DNA of 64,000 bases from JANWHV01 sp035534995 (GTDB lineage Bacteria; Chloroflexota; UBA5177; JANWHV01). The notes below the pieces were generated by a model that saw only the letters and a list, made by a program, of their open reading frames with translations, did not search any database and was not told the origin of the DNA. Each line of letters begins with the position of its first letter. Positions within the stretch are counted from its first letter, which is position 1. Of the stretch, positions 1 to 9,365 are shown piece by piece. Where the stretch lies: the NCBI GenBank assembly GCA_035534995.1, contig DATLQX010000056.1, positions 4,374-68,373 on the forward strand, read 5' to 3'. The translations under genes and the position numbers were made by a program.

Positions 1-1602
1 GATCATGCGGCGCGCGTCCAGAAAATCCTGCACGGTGGTGCGCAGCGTATCGGAGAGGGCCAACTCCTCCGGGGGAACCACGCTTTCGGTGGTCGGCATT
101 TTCGGGACCAGGACCAGATGGACGCTTCCCGCCATCCCGTCGTCCTGTTCCTTCGCGTATTTGCAGCGGCAGCGGGCCACGTCTGGGCTGCCCTCGCGGG
201 CCAAGCGCTCGAAATCCTCGGCCGTCACCGCGCGGGGACTGCTCCGCAGGACCAGCGGGCCGCGCATCAGGGCCGCGTCCAGGGTCTCGGCCTCGGTGCC
301 GCCCACGGCGGGTTGCGGATTGGTGACCCAGGCGACATAGGGGAGGGATGTCTTGAGCTGCGTCAGGGTTTGCGCCCCCACGTTCCCCACTCGCCCCCCG
401 CCCACCCGGTAGCGGGTGAACCGGATGGAACGGCCACGAGGGGGAACTGCCCCGTATTGGCGCTCGATTCCGTTGGCCAGGCGAATAGCCGGTCCGAACT
501 GAATCTTCCCCTGCACGCTGTCACAGGTGAAGTGAAGATCGTTGGGCCCGGAGGCGGAGAAATCAGTTATCTCCTCCCAGGGATCGAAGATTCCCGGCGT
601 CTCCCGCTCCACCTCGATGGTTTCCCCCTCTCGCCGCGGAAGAATGGGCGGGGAGGAGAGAAAGAATGCCTGTCCCGGATTGCCGTCGGAGCGTCCCACC
701 AGGTCGAGAGGAATCACCTCGCTGTGGCTGGCCATCGTCGACCCGCCCAGGGCCCTGGCCGAGGCGGCCAGGATGCGGGGCGACGACGAGTAGCCGCGGC
801 GCCCAGGTGGTGACGGGATAATCCGGCAGCGGATCCAGGTGGCGCGGCGGCGGTCCAACTCGCGTGGCCGGCTGGTAAGGGGAATGTGCAGGAGAACCTG
901 TCCGGCCTTGTTCAGGCCGCCGGTCCCGTCCGTCTCCAGGTTCACCTGCCGCCAGTTCCGCAGCGAGCCGTCGTAATATTCCCAGGCCAGGGGCGGGTTC
1001 TTGGGATCGACCCCGATCCCTTCGATCTCGCAATCCAGATCGATCATCAAGGTATGCCCCGCCAGATCTCCGGCGAAACCAAGATAAAAAGCGTTATCGG
1101 GCTTGGGAGGCTCCTCGAAGATAGGCACGCGCAGAGTCGGGTTTCGCAGGGCCAGCATATAGTCACGATAGGCGAACTCGTCGCGAGAGACCAGCACATG
1201 GGCCAGGATCGGTACTTGAATCTCCAGCGGCTGCTCGGTGGCGAAGATGATCGATGCCTGAGTGGTAGTGCGGAGGGTGGCCACCTCGGTCCCGGCGGGA
1301 ATCAACACCGACGCTTGCAAGGGCGCCGCGAGGCGGAAGAGGATCTCCGCCCGCGCCGGCTGTGGCGATTCCAGGGAAATGCCGATGAGCTCCAGGAACT
1401 TGATATAGTTCCGTCGCGGCACCTGATTAACCCGGTAGAGCAGCAACTCGGTCATCCAGGCGAAAAGCTCAATCAGGGTCACACCGGGATCGGAGACGTT
1501 ATGATCCGTCCATTCGGGAGTGAAATGCGGGATCATCCGCTTGCACTCATCCACCAGATCCTGAAACTTGCGGTCATCGAGGACGGGGACGGGCAAGCTC
1601 AT
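1..1602 (-). CDS. Baseplate J-type assembly protein of the eCIS (3' end beyond window)
   Basis: The frame is open without a stop from the ATG at 1602 to the window edge, giving 534 visible residues of a longer protein. The N-terminus contains FTPEWTDHNVSDPGVTLIEL followed by an FAWMTELLLYRVNQVP segment, which is the hallmark opening of the 'putative baseplate assembly protein' family (gpJ/Afp11-12-like). A later segment resembles the usual RAVTAEDFERLAREGSPDVAR motif. In this family the protein forms the wedge ring that joins the spike hub to the sheath. A GGAG ribosome site lies 8 nt before the ATG. It follows the gp25 gene by 41 nt in the same operon. Identification is from family resemblance; the C-terminus cannot be judged. 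Confidence 0.9.
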   Translation of the reverse strand, partial: MSLPVPVLDDRKFQDLVDECKRMIPHFTPEWTDHNVSDPGVTLIELFAWMTELLLYRVNQVPRRNYIKFLELIGISLESPQPARAEILFRLAAPLQASVLIPAGTEVATLRTTTQASIIFATEQPLEIQVPILAHVLVSRDEFAYRDYMLALRNPTLRVPIFEEPPKPDNAFYLGFAGDLAGHTLMIDLDCEIEGIGVDPKNPPLAWEYYDGSLRNWRQVNLETDGTGGLNKAGQVLLHIPLTSRPRELDRRRATWIRCRIIPSPPGRRGYSSSPRILAASARALGGSTMASHSEVIPLDLVGRSDGNPGQAFFLSSPPILPRREGETIEVERETPGIFDPWEEITDFSASGPNDLHFTCDSVQGKIQFGPAIRLANGIERQYGAVPPRGRSIRFTRYRVGGGRVGNVGAQTLTQLKTSLPYVAWVTNPQPAVGGTEAETLDAALMRGPLVLRSSPRAVTAEDFERLAREGSPDVARCRCKYAKEQDDGMAGSVHLVLVPKMPTTESVVPPEELALSDTLRTTVQDFLDARRMI

Positions 1603-1643
1603 CGAGAACGCTCCATTCTTCGGCGGGTGATTCTTTCCACGGT

Positions 1644-2048
1644 TTAACGCTCTTCGGGAATGGTATAGAAAGGATAGACCAGGTTCCGCTTGTCGCCGGT
1701 GGCCCGGATCGTATAGTGCACGTCCACCAACATGCAGCCATCAAAGACGGTGTCGGGGCGCGCCGACACCGATTCCACCTTGATCCGCGGCTCCCAGCGG
1801 CCAAGAGCCTCGGTCACATGGTAACTGACCAGGCCACTGGTGGTGGGGTTCATGGGCGCGAAAACATACTCATGGATGGCGCAGCCAAACTCAGGGCGCA
1901 TCCGCCGTTCCCCCCGCGCGGTCCCCAGAATAAGGCGGATCGCTTCCTCGATGTCGGTTTCGCTCCGGGCCATGCGGATGCCGCCGCGTGCGTCCACCCC
2001 CATGGGGAAGCCCACGCCCACCCCGATAATGTCGTCGTTGACCGCCAC
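1644..2048 (-). CDS. GPW/gp25-family baseplate wedge protein
   Basis: A 134-aa protein, the usual gp25/Afp9 length. It has the family signature MRPEFGC near residue 50 and a C-terminal half rich in short beta strands. gp25-like proteins are lysozyme-fold-derived baseplate wedge subunits that tie the first sheath ring to the baseplate in contractile tails, T6SS and eCIS. The start is a GTG (codon at 2048-2046) with a GGGGAA-type ribosome site upstream; no better ATG lies nearby. It sits 60 nt after the spike gene and 41 nt before the baseplate J gene, the normal eCIS neighbourhood. Only one gp25 copy is visible. Confidence 0.93.
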   Translation of the reverse strand: MAVNDDIIGVGVGFPMGVDARGGIRMARSETDIEEAIRLILGTARGERRMRPEFGCAIHEYVFAPMNPTTSGLVSYHVTEALGRWEPRIKVESVSARPDTVFDGCMLVDVHYTIRATGDKRNLVYPFYTIPEER

Positions 2049-2108
2049 TCCAGCCGTTCCCCTTCCCTTGTTCCCGCCGCCCGGCGTTCCGCGCCCATCA
2101 GGCAGCCG

Positions 2109-4034
2109 CTAATTGAGCATAATTGGGTTGCCGCTCACCTGAGCCATGGCGGGGGTAGAAATCTGCACTCCCGCCTCGCCCGAGATCGAAACCTGCGCGT
2201 TCGCCTTCATCTCACCGCTTGCCTGCGCCTGGATCGAGGTGGACACCCCCTTCATGGTGGCCGCGCCGCCCTGGGCCTCCATGTTGAGCGCCTGCTGGGC
2301 CGTGAGGGTAATGTTCATCCCCGTAATTTTGACGTCCTGCGTCGCGTTCAACTCGATATTGCCCTGAGCCGTGACCGTGATCTTGTTCGAGGTGGTATCG
2401 ATCACGATTTTATTGTTTCCCGAACTGTCCAGGATGGTGATATTTGGCGAGCCGCTTGTGTCATCCATGGTCAGTTTGTGGCCACCCTGGGTGACCACGG
2501 TAATCATTTGCTTGGAATCGGTATCGTCCAGGGTGATGACATGGCCGGTGCGGGACTGGATGATCCGCTGGTTCACCCCGGAGGTGTTCGCCACCGTGTC
2601 GTTCCCCTTGGGCGGGGCATCGGTCCCGTTCCAGAGGCCGCCAAGGATGTAGGGGCGGTTAATGTCACCCTGCTCGAAGGCCACCAGCACCTCGTCGTTG
2701 ACCTCGGGCAGATAATAGATCCCGCGGGTGGCGCCGCCGCCCGGCACCACCAGCCGCGCCCAATCGGTCACGATGCCGCCCGACTCGCCGCTGGCTCCCA
2801 CGACGTACGGAAGCTTGACCTTGACTCGGCCCTGCTTCTTATCCGGATCCGTATTATCGGTGACCACGCCGATCACTGGAGCCTGATTCACCCCATGGCC
2901 GTTCCCATTCCAGGTCGCGTTGGCCGCCATCCCTACCAACTCACCCAGAGTATTGGCTCGCCGGCCCGTCACGGTAAACCGCGTGGTATACTGGCCGCCC
3001 TGGCTGACCCGGTGGGTCACGCTGGTGACATAATAGTTACCGTTGAAGCGAGTGCCCAAATTGGCCAGGGTCAGAAGGGTGCCGGGCTTCAGACTGGGAT
3101 TCCCCGTCATCTCCCCTTCAATCTGGAGCGAATTGTCGGTCAGTTCGTTGAGGACGGCCTGGGCAATAGAGGTGGCGTCGCCCTGCGAATGGACCAAATG
3201 ATTGGAGAGGACCATATTCGCGGTCCCGAAGGGCTGGCTCAGCGTACTGCCGCCCTGAAGGTCGGTGACACTGACCAGTTGATCGGGGGTGGATGCCGTA
3301 CCGACGATCGCTTGCTTCTGCTGCGGATCCCATGCATTCACATTGACCGAGGCCACCTGGCCGCTACTGCTCAGACGCAGATTCAACCAGATCAGATCCT
3401 CCCAGAGGGTGGAGGTGAGCACTGGGCTGCCGGTGAGCGCGGGCTTACGGAAATGGAGCGTCCCATCGTCCATGAACAGCTCGTAGCCGATCCGCTGCGC
3501 CCGCTCGACCAGAAACTCCCAATTGGTCTGGTTGTTCTGCGAAATCGTATCGTACACCTCGGTGGTTTCATCGGTACTGGCGGAAAGTCCGGCGGTACCG
3601 GCAATCGTGGACACGACATCCGAATCCTTGACGTTCAGGTACGTCTTGCTCAGACGTCCCCGCTGGAGACGATGTCCCTTATCGTAGCCGCGGATCAGGA
3701 AGCTGGGCATGGTCTTCGAGTCCGCGATATCCAGCTCGACCGAGGTTATCTCGCCCTTGAACACCGAGGACGGGCTCTGGCCGTACCCAGCCGAAATCTC
3801 TACCGCCGCGCCAATCTGGGCGAAACCGGTGTCGTTGGCCAGCGCCAGACTGGGATTGGTGCCGGAGAGCGCCGTCCCACCATCGGTAAAGCGGATGCAG
3901 AAGGAAGACGGCAGATACAGGCTCCGCTCCACCTCGACCGATAGGATACTGTCGGCCTTGGCCGCGGGGAGCGGCGATCCACCAATCGAGATAATATAGC
4001 TGGCATAGAAGTCGCGCGGGCTGGGAGCTGACAT
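2109..4034 (-). CDS. VgrG-like spike protein (gpD hub, gp5 OB fold, beta-helix tip)
   Basis: A 641-aa protein. Residues ~10-330 resemble phage late-control D (gp27-like hub). Residues ~385-470 form a gp5-type OB fold, with the motif TDNTDPDKKQGRVKVKLPYV, then WARLVVPGGG and EVLVAFEQGD. From ~480 on there are short repeating beta strands (for example ITVTAQGNIELNATQDVKI), as in the triangular beta-helix of VgrG/Afp8 needles. It would form the trimeric spike at the tip of the inner tube. The C-terminus ends in a Gly/Ala/Gln-rich stretch with no catalytic domain visible. No PAAR gene follows in the window, so a tip cap would have to be encoded farther left. Confidence 0.92.
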   Translation of the reverse strand: MSAPSPRDFYASYIISIGGSPLPAAKADSILSVEVERSLYLPSSFCIRFTDGGTALSGTNPSLALANDTGFAQIGAAVEISAGYGQSPSSVFKGEITSVELDIADSKTMPSFLIRGYDKGHRLQRGRLSKTYLNVKDSDVVSTIAGTAGLSASTDETTEVYDTISQNNQTNWEFLVERAQRIGYELFMDDGTLHFRKPALTGSPVLTSTLWEDLIWLNLRLSSSGQVASVNVNAWDPQQKQAIVGTASTPDQLVSVTDLQGGSTLSQPFGTANMVLSNHLVHSQGDATSIAQAVLNELTDNSLQIEGEMTGNPSLKPGTLLTLANLGTRFNGNYYVTSVTHRVSQGGQYTTRFTVTGRRANTLGELVGMAANATWNGNGHGVNQAPVIGVVTDNTDPDKKQGRVKVKLPYVVGASGESGGIVTDWARLVVPGGGATRGIYYLPEVNDEVLVAFEQGDINRPYILGGLWNGTDAPPKGNDTVANTSGVNQRIIQSRTGHVITLDDTDSKQMITVVTQGGHKLTMDDTSGSPNITILDSSGNNKIVIDTTSNKITVTAQGNIELNATQDVKITGMNITLTAQQALNMEAQGGAATMKGVSTSIQAQASGEMKANAQVSISGEAGVQISTPAMAQVSGNPIMLN

Positions 4035-4052
4035 GCGTTGGTGGCCTCCCGC

Positions 4053-4721
4053 CTAAATATCCGGTACCACTAACTTCTGGCCAGGGCGCAAGGCTCTGGG
4101 ATCCTCCAGGTTGTTTGCTTGGGCCAACGGCCGCCACTTGGTAGCATCCCCATACTCGCGGAAAGCGATCAGGTCGAGGGTATCGCCCCATTCCACGGTG
4201 CGGGCCGCGCGCATCCCTTCCCCGCCCGAGGTAGGATTCTGGGCCGGATAGGTGCCGTCATCCTTCACCTGCAGCATGCTCATCGAGGCGGTGGCCCGCA
4301 CCGGCAGGCCCTGGCTGGTAAAAAGAGTGAACTTGATCGTGATATTCTCGATCACCCCTTTGAAGCTCCAATAGTTGCCCCAGTGAAAGGTGCAGACCGG
4401 TGGCCGTCCCTTTTTCGCGTTGGTATCCGCGTTCAAGGTCGAGGAGTCGATCTTCATCAGATTGAGCAACTGTTCAGTATAGGTGCGCACATCGGTCATG
4501 CTCGCCTCGTCACCCGTGTAGGTATCGAAGAAGAGCTCAAAGGTCATCTTCAGATTGCCGCCGCCGCCAAATTGCGGGGCGGGCACGTCAGCCCCGGTCA
4601 ACGGGGTAGCGGTCCAGGTATTGGCCTTGGTAAACGAATAATCAGTTGGATTGAACAGGCACGACACCTGCGCCTGGGTCTCATTGTTGAGAATGTAGGC
4701 CTTCTGTAATTGTGTGGCCAT
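4053..4721 (-). CDS. LysM-containing eCIS tube-adaptor protein (Afp7-like)
   Basis: A 222-aa protein. Residues 1-165 match the contractile-injection-system tube/adaptor domain, beginning with a hydrophilic segment followed by FNPTDYSFTKANTW and continuing with MTFELFFDTYTGD. The C-terminal ~50 residues are a LysM module (VEWGDTLDLIAFREYGDATKW, then LRPGQKLVVPDI). In phage and eCIS relatives this protein (gp53/Afp7 type) joins the tube to the spike hub. In this context LysM is thought to serve in baseplate assembly rather than peptidoglycan binding. A GGGAGGGG ribosome site precedes the ATG. The neighbours are VgrG 18 nt downstream and the DUF4157 gene 27 nt upstream. Confidence 0.92.
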   Translation of the reverse strand: MATQLQKAYILNNETQAQVSCLFNPTDYSFTKANTWTATPLTGADVPAPQFGGGGNLKMTFELFFDTYTGDEASMTDVRTYTEQLLNLMKIDSSTLNADTNAKKGRPPVCTFHWGNYWSFKGVIENITIKFTLFTSQGLPVRATASMSMLQVKDDGTYPAQNPTSGGEGMRAARTVEWGDTLDLIAFREYGDATKWRPLAQANNLEDPRALRPGQKLVVPDI

Positions 4722-4748
4722 GGTCGCGATCCCCTCCCAAGACTTTCT

Positions 4749-7700
4749 CTAACGCAACAGACTGGTACGGAATCCGCCGGCCCGCTCATGGTCGAGCGCG
4801 AGCTGCCGTTTGAGCCGCGTGATCACCGTATCGACCAGTGCCTCGATATCGGTTGGGACCGAGCTTTCCGCTGTCGCCGCCGTGGAGTGCTCCGTCGATG
4901 ACACAGGGGCAGTCGTAACCTCCCGCTGCACCGGCACGCCTGGAGTCACCATCATTCCACGCCCAGCCAGGGTCGTCAATCCGCCGTTAGGCGCGGCAAG
5001 GGAGGCTGGGCTCCTCTGGGCCACCACGGGCCCAGAGGTCGGCGCCAGCGCCGGCATAGTGGGGGGCAGCGCCACCGCGCGACTGACCTGCACGGTTGGG
5101 GCGCCGCCGCTTCGAGGAGCCGAGGAAGCGATACCCCCTCCGGTGAGATCGCCGAACGCCAGCATGGTCGATGCCGCCGTCGCTCGTTGCGTCATGTCGG
5201 GGAGGGCGGGAACCGGGGTTCCCAGGGGCCCGGCCGCGCCCGGCGTTTGATCGCTGGTCATGGCACCGCCCAGCGGCTGCCCGCTCCACATCCTGCTTAC
5301 CATCACCGCCCCTGGCCCGGAGGCCAGCTCCGCCCTGCCTGCTCGGGCGCTCCCGACCAGATTCGCGGTAGACACCAAGCGTTCGGTGGCCCCGGCGGCC
5401 GCCTGACCAATCGCGGCCGCGGTGGCGAACCGCTGGACCATGCCGCCAGTGGCGCCCATCCGCTGCACTGCCGACCAGTCCCCTGTCGCGGATCGGTCGG
5501 ATCGGTCCGATCGGTCGGATCGGTCGGATCCGACCGATCCGACCGAACCACCGAGATGGATCCGACCCACCAGGCCACCAGCCGCGCCCATCCGCTGTAC
5601 TCCCAGCAAGGACCCCGTGGCGAACGCGCCCGATCGATCCGATCCGACTGATTGGCCCGATCCTCCAGATTGGAATTGGCCCAGCACGCCGCTCGCCGCT
5701 CCGGCCAGACCACCAATCGCGCTCATCCGCTGCATCACGGGCCAGCCCCCCATAGGGGACATGTCCGATCCGACCGATCCGACTGATTGGTCGGACCCGA
5801 GCGATCTGCCTGACTCCCCCAGGGCGAACCGTTGCACCATCGGCGATCCGATAGTGTCGTGTGCTCCGCCGAGCACCAACGCGGACGGTCCTCCACTCCC
5901 GGCCCTATTCGCTGCCCCAGGGGAAACCGCTGCCGCGTGGACGCCGGTCGCCATGCGTTGAATCACACTGGCCCCCAGGGCACGAGCGACGAGACCGCCG
6001 GTCATGGCCGCCAGGCCATGGCCCTGCCCACTCCAGGTCATGGCGCCAGGCGCGGCAGTCGAAGAGGCGCCGGCACGTTGCACCGGTGCCGCGTTACCGG
6101 CTCCCGACCCACGGCTTTGCCACCGATCAGACCCGAAGCCAGCCGGCAACCTTTGCAACCAGACCGCCGGCTGGCTGGTCCCGCCGTACGCGCCTCCGGG
6201 CGCCACACCAGCCGCCGTAGTCTGCATTGGCAAGACCGCCATTCCCGACTCCGGGACAGAAGCCCCCGTGAAAGAACCAAGATCCATTGAACCGCCAGCG
6301 GCCTGTTGCACCTGATACGGCATTCTGCCCGCCGCGGCGCCAGGTAGCTGGACCAGTTCGGCAGCTCCTCGCGAACGCTGCACCTGATGCAGCATCCCAC
6401 CCGCCGCGGCCCAGCCCGCCCCGCCCTGCCCGGCGAAGGCGAGGGAACCGGCACCGGTCCACATGTCGCCGCCCGCCTGGTCGGCGGCGCCACCGAGCAC
6501 GCTAAACTCCGCCGTGCTCATCCGGGCCAGCACCGGCAGTGAAAGGCCCTCGGAGCCGGCGGAGAAGGCCGGAGCCTGAAGGCCGCGGGCCGCCAGTCCG
6601 TCTAGAATCGGGATGGTAGCGGGCCCGGAAACCGCGGGGGCGGCACTGGTGCTCGCCCAGGCGGAGCCGGTAAGCAACGGCGGCCCACTCGTGGCCGCCC
6701 AGGCGGAGCCGGGTGCCGCTCCAGAACTAGAACCGGACAGCGCACCAGAGGCGGTCGCGGGCACCGCCGAACCCAACGCCGCGCGCTGGATCGGGAAGGC
6801 TCCGGATGAACTGCCGCTTGGGCCGCCCGCCGTGGACCCCGCCACGGTTGGCTCGCCACGCCCGGCCTGGCTCGGCGCCCCACTGGCCGCTGATCGCTGT
6901 GCCGCGGTCTCGACATAACCCTTCCCGCTCGGAGAAGGGGATCGTGTTCCCCCCACCCGCGCCGCCATGCCGCCCGCGAGGGCGGCCAGTCCCGACGCTC
7001 CCGCGCCCAGGGTATAGGACGCGGAAGAGCGGCCGGCAGCGTGCCGCTGCACCCGCGTAGCCCCGGCCGGGCCTGCCGAATTGAAGATCGGGGAGAGCGC
7101 AATCGCCCCGGGCGCCACACGCGCCTCGCGCCGGCGCGCGAGATCGCCGAGCAAGGTACCGCCGGCCGCGAATCGCTGGACGAACGGGCCGGGACTGACC
7201 GCATCTCCGCGCGGTCGGGCCGCGAGTCCGGGGGATGCTCCCACCGGGGTGGCGTCACGGGCGGTACCCTCGACCCCTGTCACCCCGGCACCCGGAAGAC
7301 CCGGGGAAGTTTTCCGCTGCACCGACTGCCCCGCGGTGCTTGCCGTGCTACTGACTACCGGCGCGCTCAGGACGGAGGCCGGAGAGGCAGCCTGGATCGC
7401 CCTTGACGGAGTAGTAGTCAAGGGGCCCGCGGTCGGGAGGGTAAAAGCGGCAGCCGAGATGGCCGCGCCCGGAGTCACTGAAGCTGAACTTGTGGCTGGG
7501 GTTGCCCGCGTGGGGGATGGAGCGGCGGCTGGGGAATTGGCGAGGGAAGGAGGGGCAATGGAGGAACCGGCGGCTGAGGGACTGGATACGCCCGTGACCG
7601 CGGCTTGCCGCTGTACGGGGGCGCCGCCGGCGGTCATGGAGGCACGGGAGGCGCGGGAACTCCAGGCTGCCAACCCCTCCGCCATGGCCCCGCTCGATCC

Positions 7701-9365
7701 GCCGCTGCTCAGGGCTGGGCGTGGGCTGAAGCCGGACCAGACGCTCTCCGAACCTGGCTCGCGCTCGGCGCCGAGCGCCTCGTAGCTCCCGGCCACCATC
7801 CGGGAAAGCACTGGGATCGGTGCCGGCCCCGAGAAGGCCCGCAACACCGCGGCCTCCGTCCCCACCGCTTCCGCCTCCAGATGCGCGGGCTCGACTTCGG
7901 TTGGCTCCAGCGCCGGAGCGCCGGGCGCCGCTTTCCGCAAGGGGCCGGCGGCTCGCTGGCGGGTGTGGGTCAGCTCGTGCGCCAGGAGGGCTAGACCGGC
8001 GGGCGCCGCCGGATCGAACTTGCCGGGAGCAAAATAGATGTCGCTTCCCATGGTAAATGCCTGCGCTCCCAGCGCCTGGGCGGCCCCGCCCGCCGAGGTG
8101 CCGGTATGCACGCGCACGTCGGCAAAGGTCGCCCCGAGCGCCCTTTCCATCATCCGCCGAACCACCGGCGCCATGGGTTGCCCGACGCTGCTCGCGATCT
8201 GGCGGAGGGCGGTCTGACGAGGCGCGGGCGGCGGAAGGGCCGTCCCGCTTGGTCCGCGATCTCTATCCAGGGAGGTCGCCGGGCCGGTGAACTCGCGCGA
8301 ACGAGGCGCGAACCCGCGGCCCGCATCCGCCGGATTCGTCGCCGCCCGATCGACGGCAGGCGACAGGCCGATGCCTGCCATCGCCGCCGCCATGGCCCGA
8401 TCAGTGCCCGCCCGCTCCTGGTGCGCGGTAAGCTGCCGATTGGCGGCGGCCAGGGCCCGGAAGGGGATCGTGGAGGCGAGCAAGGCCGCCGGCGAAGCGG
8501 CCAGGCTCCGCGGGGCGGGCGCCGCCGAAAGGCCCGGTCTTACCGCGGTCGATGCCTGGGCCAGGGTGCTGGTCATGGTGCCGGCGACCGATCGGTCTGA
8601 TCCGACCGATCCGACCGGCCCGACTGATCCATCCGACTGGGTCTGGCCAAGCATGCCGCCGGCCCCGCCCAGGCCACTCGTCGCGCCCAGCAGCCGCGCC
8701 ACCTGTGCGGTTCCGATTGCCGGGGTACCTCTCAGTTGGGGCAGGCTGGAGGGAAGCCGCGAGGCCCAGCCACCCAGCGCGGAAGCCTGGATCGGCTCCT
8801 CCACGGTTCGCGCGATTGCCGCGTGCACCGGGGCAAGCGACGGGCTCATCGCCGCCGCCGCCGCCAGCCCCGGCAGGGCCGGGTTGCCAAACGGTAGGCT
8901 GGTGAGCAGGGGATGGGCGGGCACACCGCTCATGGCTTGACTGGCCGTGGGCCGAGAAGCGCTCGCGGCTGCCTGCCGGGCGGCCGCCCTCCTTGTATGC
9001 TGAGTCAGGGAGGCCAGCAGGCTGAGCGACCGTAGGAGTTCACGATTGGCGGCCAGGGCGCCCGGGAAGTCCATCCCACCGGCGGACTCCGTGGCATAGC
9101 GGGCCAGCAAATCCTCCCACAGGTGGCGGGCTAGCGGGGTGATTGGCGACAGGAGTGGCGCCGCGCGGCGCGCCGGCGCGTGCCTCAACGCCAGGAGACT
9201 GGGCGCCTGAATCGCCTGACGGCGCAAAATGGTCTCCACGAAGCGCGGATGGCGCGCGGCAAGTGCGACCGCCCGCGCTCGTCCCGTACGGGAAAACCCA
9301 TGCCGCCCGCGAGGCGGCGCGGTCGTACCGGATTTCTTGGGTCCGGTTCCCTTCGACCTAGCCAC
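4749..9365 (-). CDS. Giant DUF4157 (eCIS core domain) metalloprotease-like protein with VQR and GSV/DRS repeats
   Basis: A 1538-aa protein and the largest gene here. A DUF4157 domain lies at ~390-475: it contains VRRMMERALGATFADVRVHT, then GSDIYFAPGKFDP, and ends with the zinc-protease-like HELTH at 463-467. DUF4157 proteins are markers of eCIS loci. About 1000 residues of Ala/Gly/Ser/Pro-rich sequence follow, with ~20 spaced [VIL]QR motifs. Four GSV/DRS/SDQS tripeptide arrays are present, near residues 245-260 (before the domain), 1190-1200, 1235-1245 and 1272-1291. The last ~30 residues are charged and helical. The start is GTG, overlapping the upstream tube gene stop by 8 nt. Whether it is a structural, processing or cargo protein is not known; the length and repeat load are unusual. 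Confidence 0.88.
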   Translation of the reverse strand: MARSKGTGPKKSGTTAPPRGRHGFSRTGRARAVALAARHPRFVETILRRQAIQAPSLLALRHAPARRAAPLLSPITPLARHLWEDLLARYATESAGGMDFPGALAANRELLRSLSLLASLTQHTRRAAARQAAASASRPTASQAMSGVPAHPLLTSLPFGNPALPGLAAAAAMSPSLAPVHAAIARTVEEPIQASALGGWASRLPSSLPQLRGTPAIGTAQVARLLGATSGLGGAGGMLGQTQSDGSVGPVGSVGSDRSVAGTMTSTLAQASTAVRPGLSAAPAPRSLAASPAALLASTIPFRALAAANRQLTAHQERAGTDRAMAAAMAGIGLSPAVDRAATNPADAGRGFAPRSREFTGPATSLDRDRGPSGTALPPPAPRQTALRQIASSVGQPMAPVVRRMMERALGATFADVRVHTGTSAGGAAQALGAQAFTMGSDIYFAPGKFDPAAPAGLALLAHELTHTRQRAAGPLRKAAPGAPALEPTEVEPAHLEAEAVGTEAAVLRAFSGPAPIPVLSRMVAGSYEALGAEREPGSESVWSGFSPRPALSSGGSSGAMAEGLAAWSSRASRASMTAGGAPVQRQAAVTGVSSPSAAGSSIAPPSLANSPAAAPSPTRATPATSSASVTPGAAISAAAFTLPTAGPLTTTPSRAIQAASPASVLSAPVVSSTASTAGQSVQRKTSPGLPGAGVTGVEGTARDATPVGASPGLAARPRGDAVSPGPFVQRFAAGGTLLGDLARRREARVAPGAIALSPIFNSAGPAGATRVQRHAAGRSSASYTLGAGASGLAALAGGMAARVGGTRSPSPSGKGYVETAAQRSAASGAPSQAGRGEPTVAGSTAGGPSGSSSGAFPIQRAALGSAVPATASGALSGSSSGAAPGSAWAATSGPPLLTGSAWASTSAAPAVSGPATIPILDGLAARGLQAPAFSAGSEGLSLPVLARMSTAEFSVLGGAADQAGGDMWTGAGSLAFAGQGGAGWAAAGGMLHQVQRSRGAAELVQLPGAAAGRMPYQVQQAAGGSMDLGSFTGASVPESGMAVLPMQTTAAGVAPGGAYGGTSQPAVWLQRLPAGFGSDRWQSRGSGAGNAAPVQRAGASSTAAPGAMTWSGQGHGLAAMTGGLVARALGASVIQRMATGVHAAAVSPGAANRAGSGGPSALVLGGAHDTIGSPMVQRFALGESGRSLGSDQSVGSVGSDMSPMGGWPVMQRMSAIGGLAGAASGVLGQFQSGGSGQSVGSDRSGAFATGSLLGVQRMGAAGGLVGRIHLGGSVGSVGSDRSDRSDRSDRSATGDWSAVQRMGATGGMVQRFATAAAIGQAAAGATERLVSTANLVGSARAGRAELASGPGAVMVSRMWSGQPLGGAMTSDQTPGAAGPLGTPVPALPDMTQRATAASTMLAFGDLTGGGIASSAPRSGGAPTVQVSRAVALPPTMPALAPTSGPVVAQRSPASLAAPNGGLTTLAGRGMMVTPGVPVQREVTTAPVSSTEHSTAATAESSVPTDIEALVDTVITRLKRQLALDHERAGGFRTSLLR
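5491..5548. repeat. Main GGATCGGTC/GACCGATCC microsatellite with a 36-bp perfect palindrome
   Basis: Nine-base units GGATCGGTC run in one direction and then continue as the reverse complement. The inner part, 5511-5546, is a perfect 36-bp palindrome centred on GGATCC. On the coding strand the two orientations read as GSV and DRS tripeptides. It lies inside the DUF4157 gene and stays in frame. Shorter relatives are at 5631-5660, 5761-5805 and 8586-8640. Confidence 0.85.
8586..8640. repeat. Minor GSV/DRS microsatellite tract
   Basis: A degenerate tract of the same 9-base unit found at 5491-5548, again containing units in both orientations (GACCGATC and GATCGGTC). It codes for a short GSVGPVGSVGSDRS segment in the N-terminal third of the DUF4157 protein, before the protease-like domain, whereas the other tracts lie near its C-terminus. 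Confidence 0.7.

Noticed and set aside
1716..3944. 742-aa plus-strand ORF
   Set aside because: It is antisense to the gp25 and VgrG-like genes, His/Arg/Gly-rich, and without any family motif; a product of high GC on the non-coding strand.
5491..5805. CRISPR-like array in the DUF4157 gene
   Set aside because: Units are 9 bp, contiguous and in frame with no spacers of constant length, and no cas genes are present; this is a coding microsatellite.
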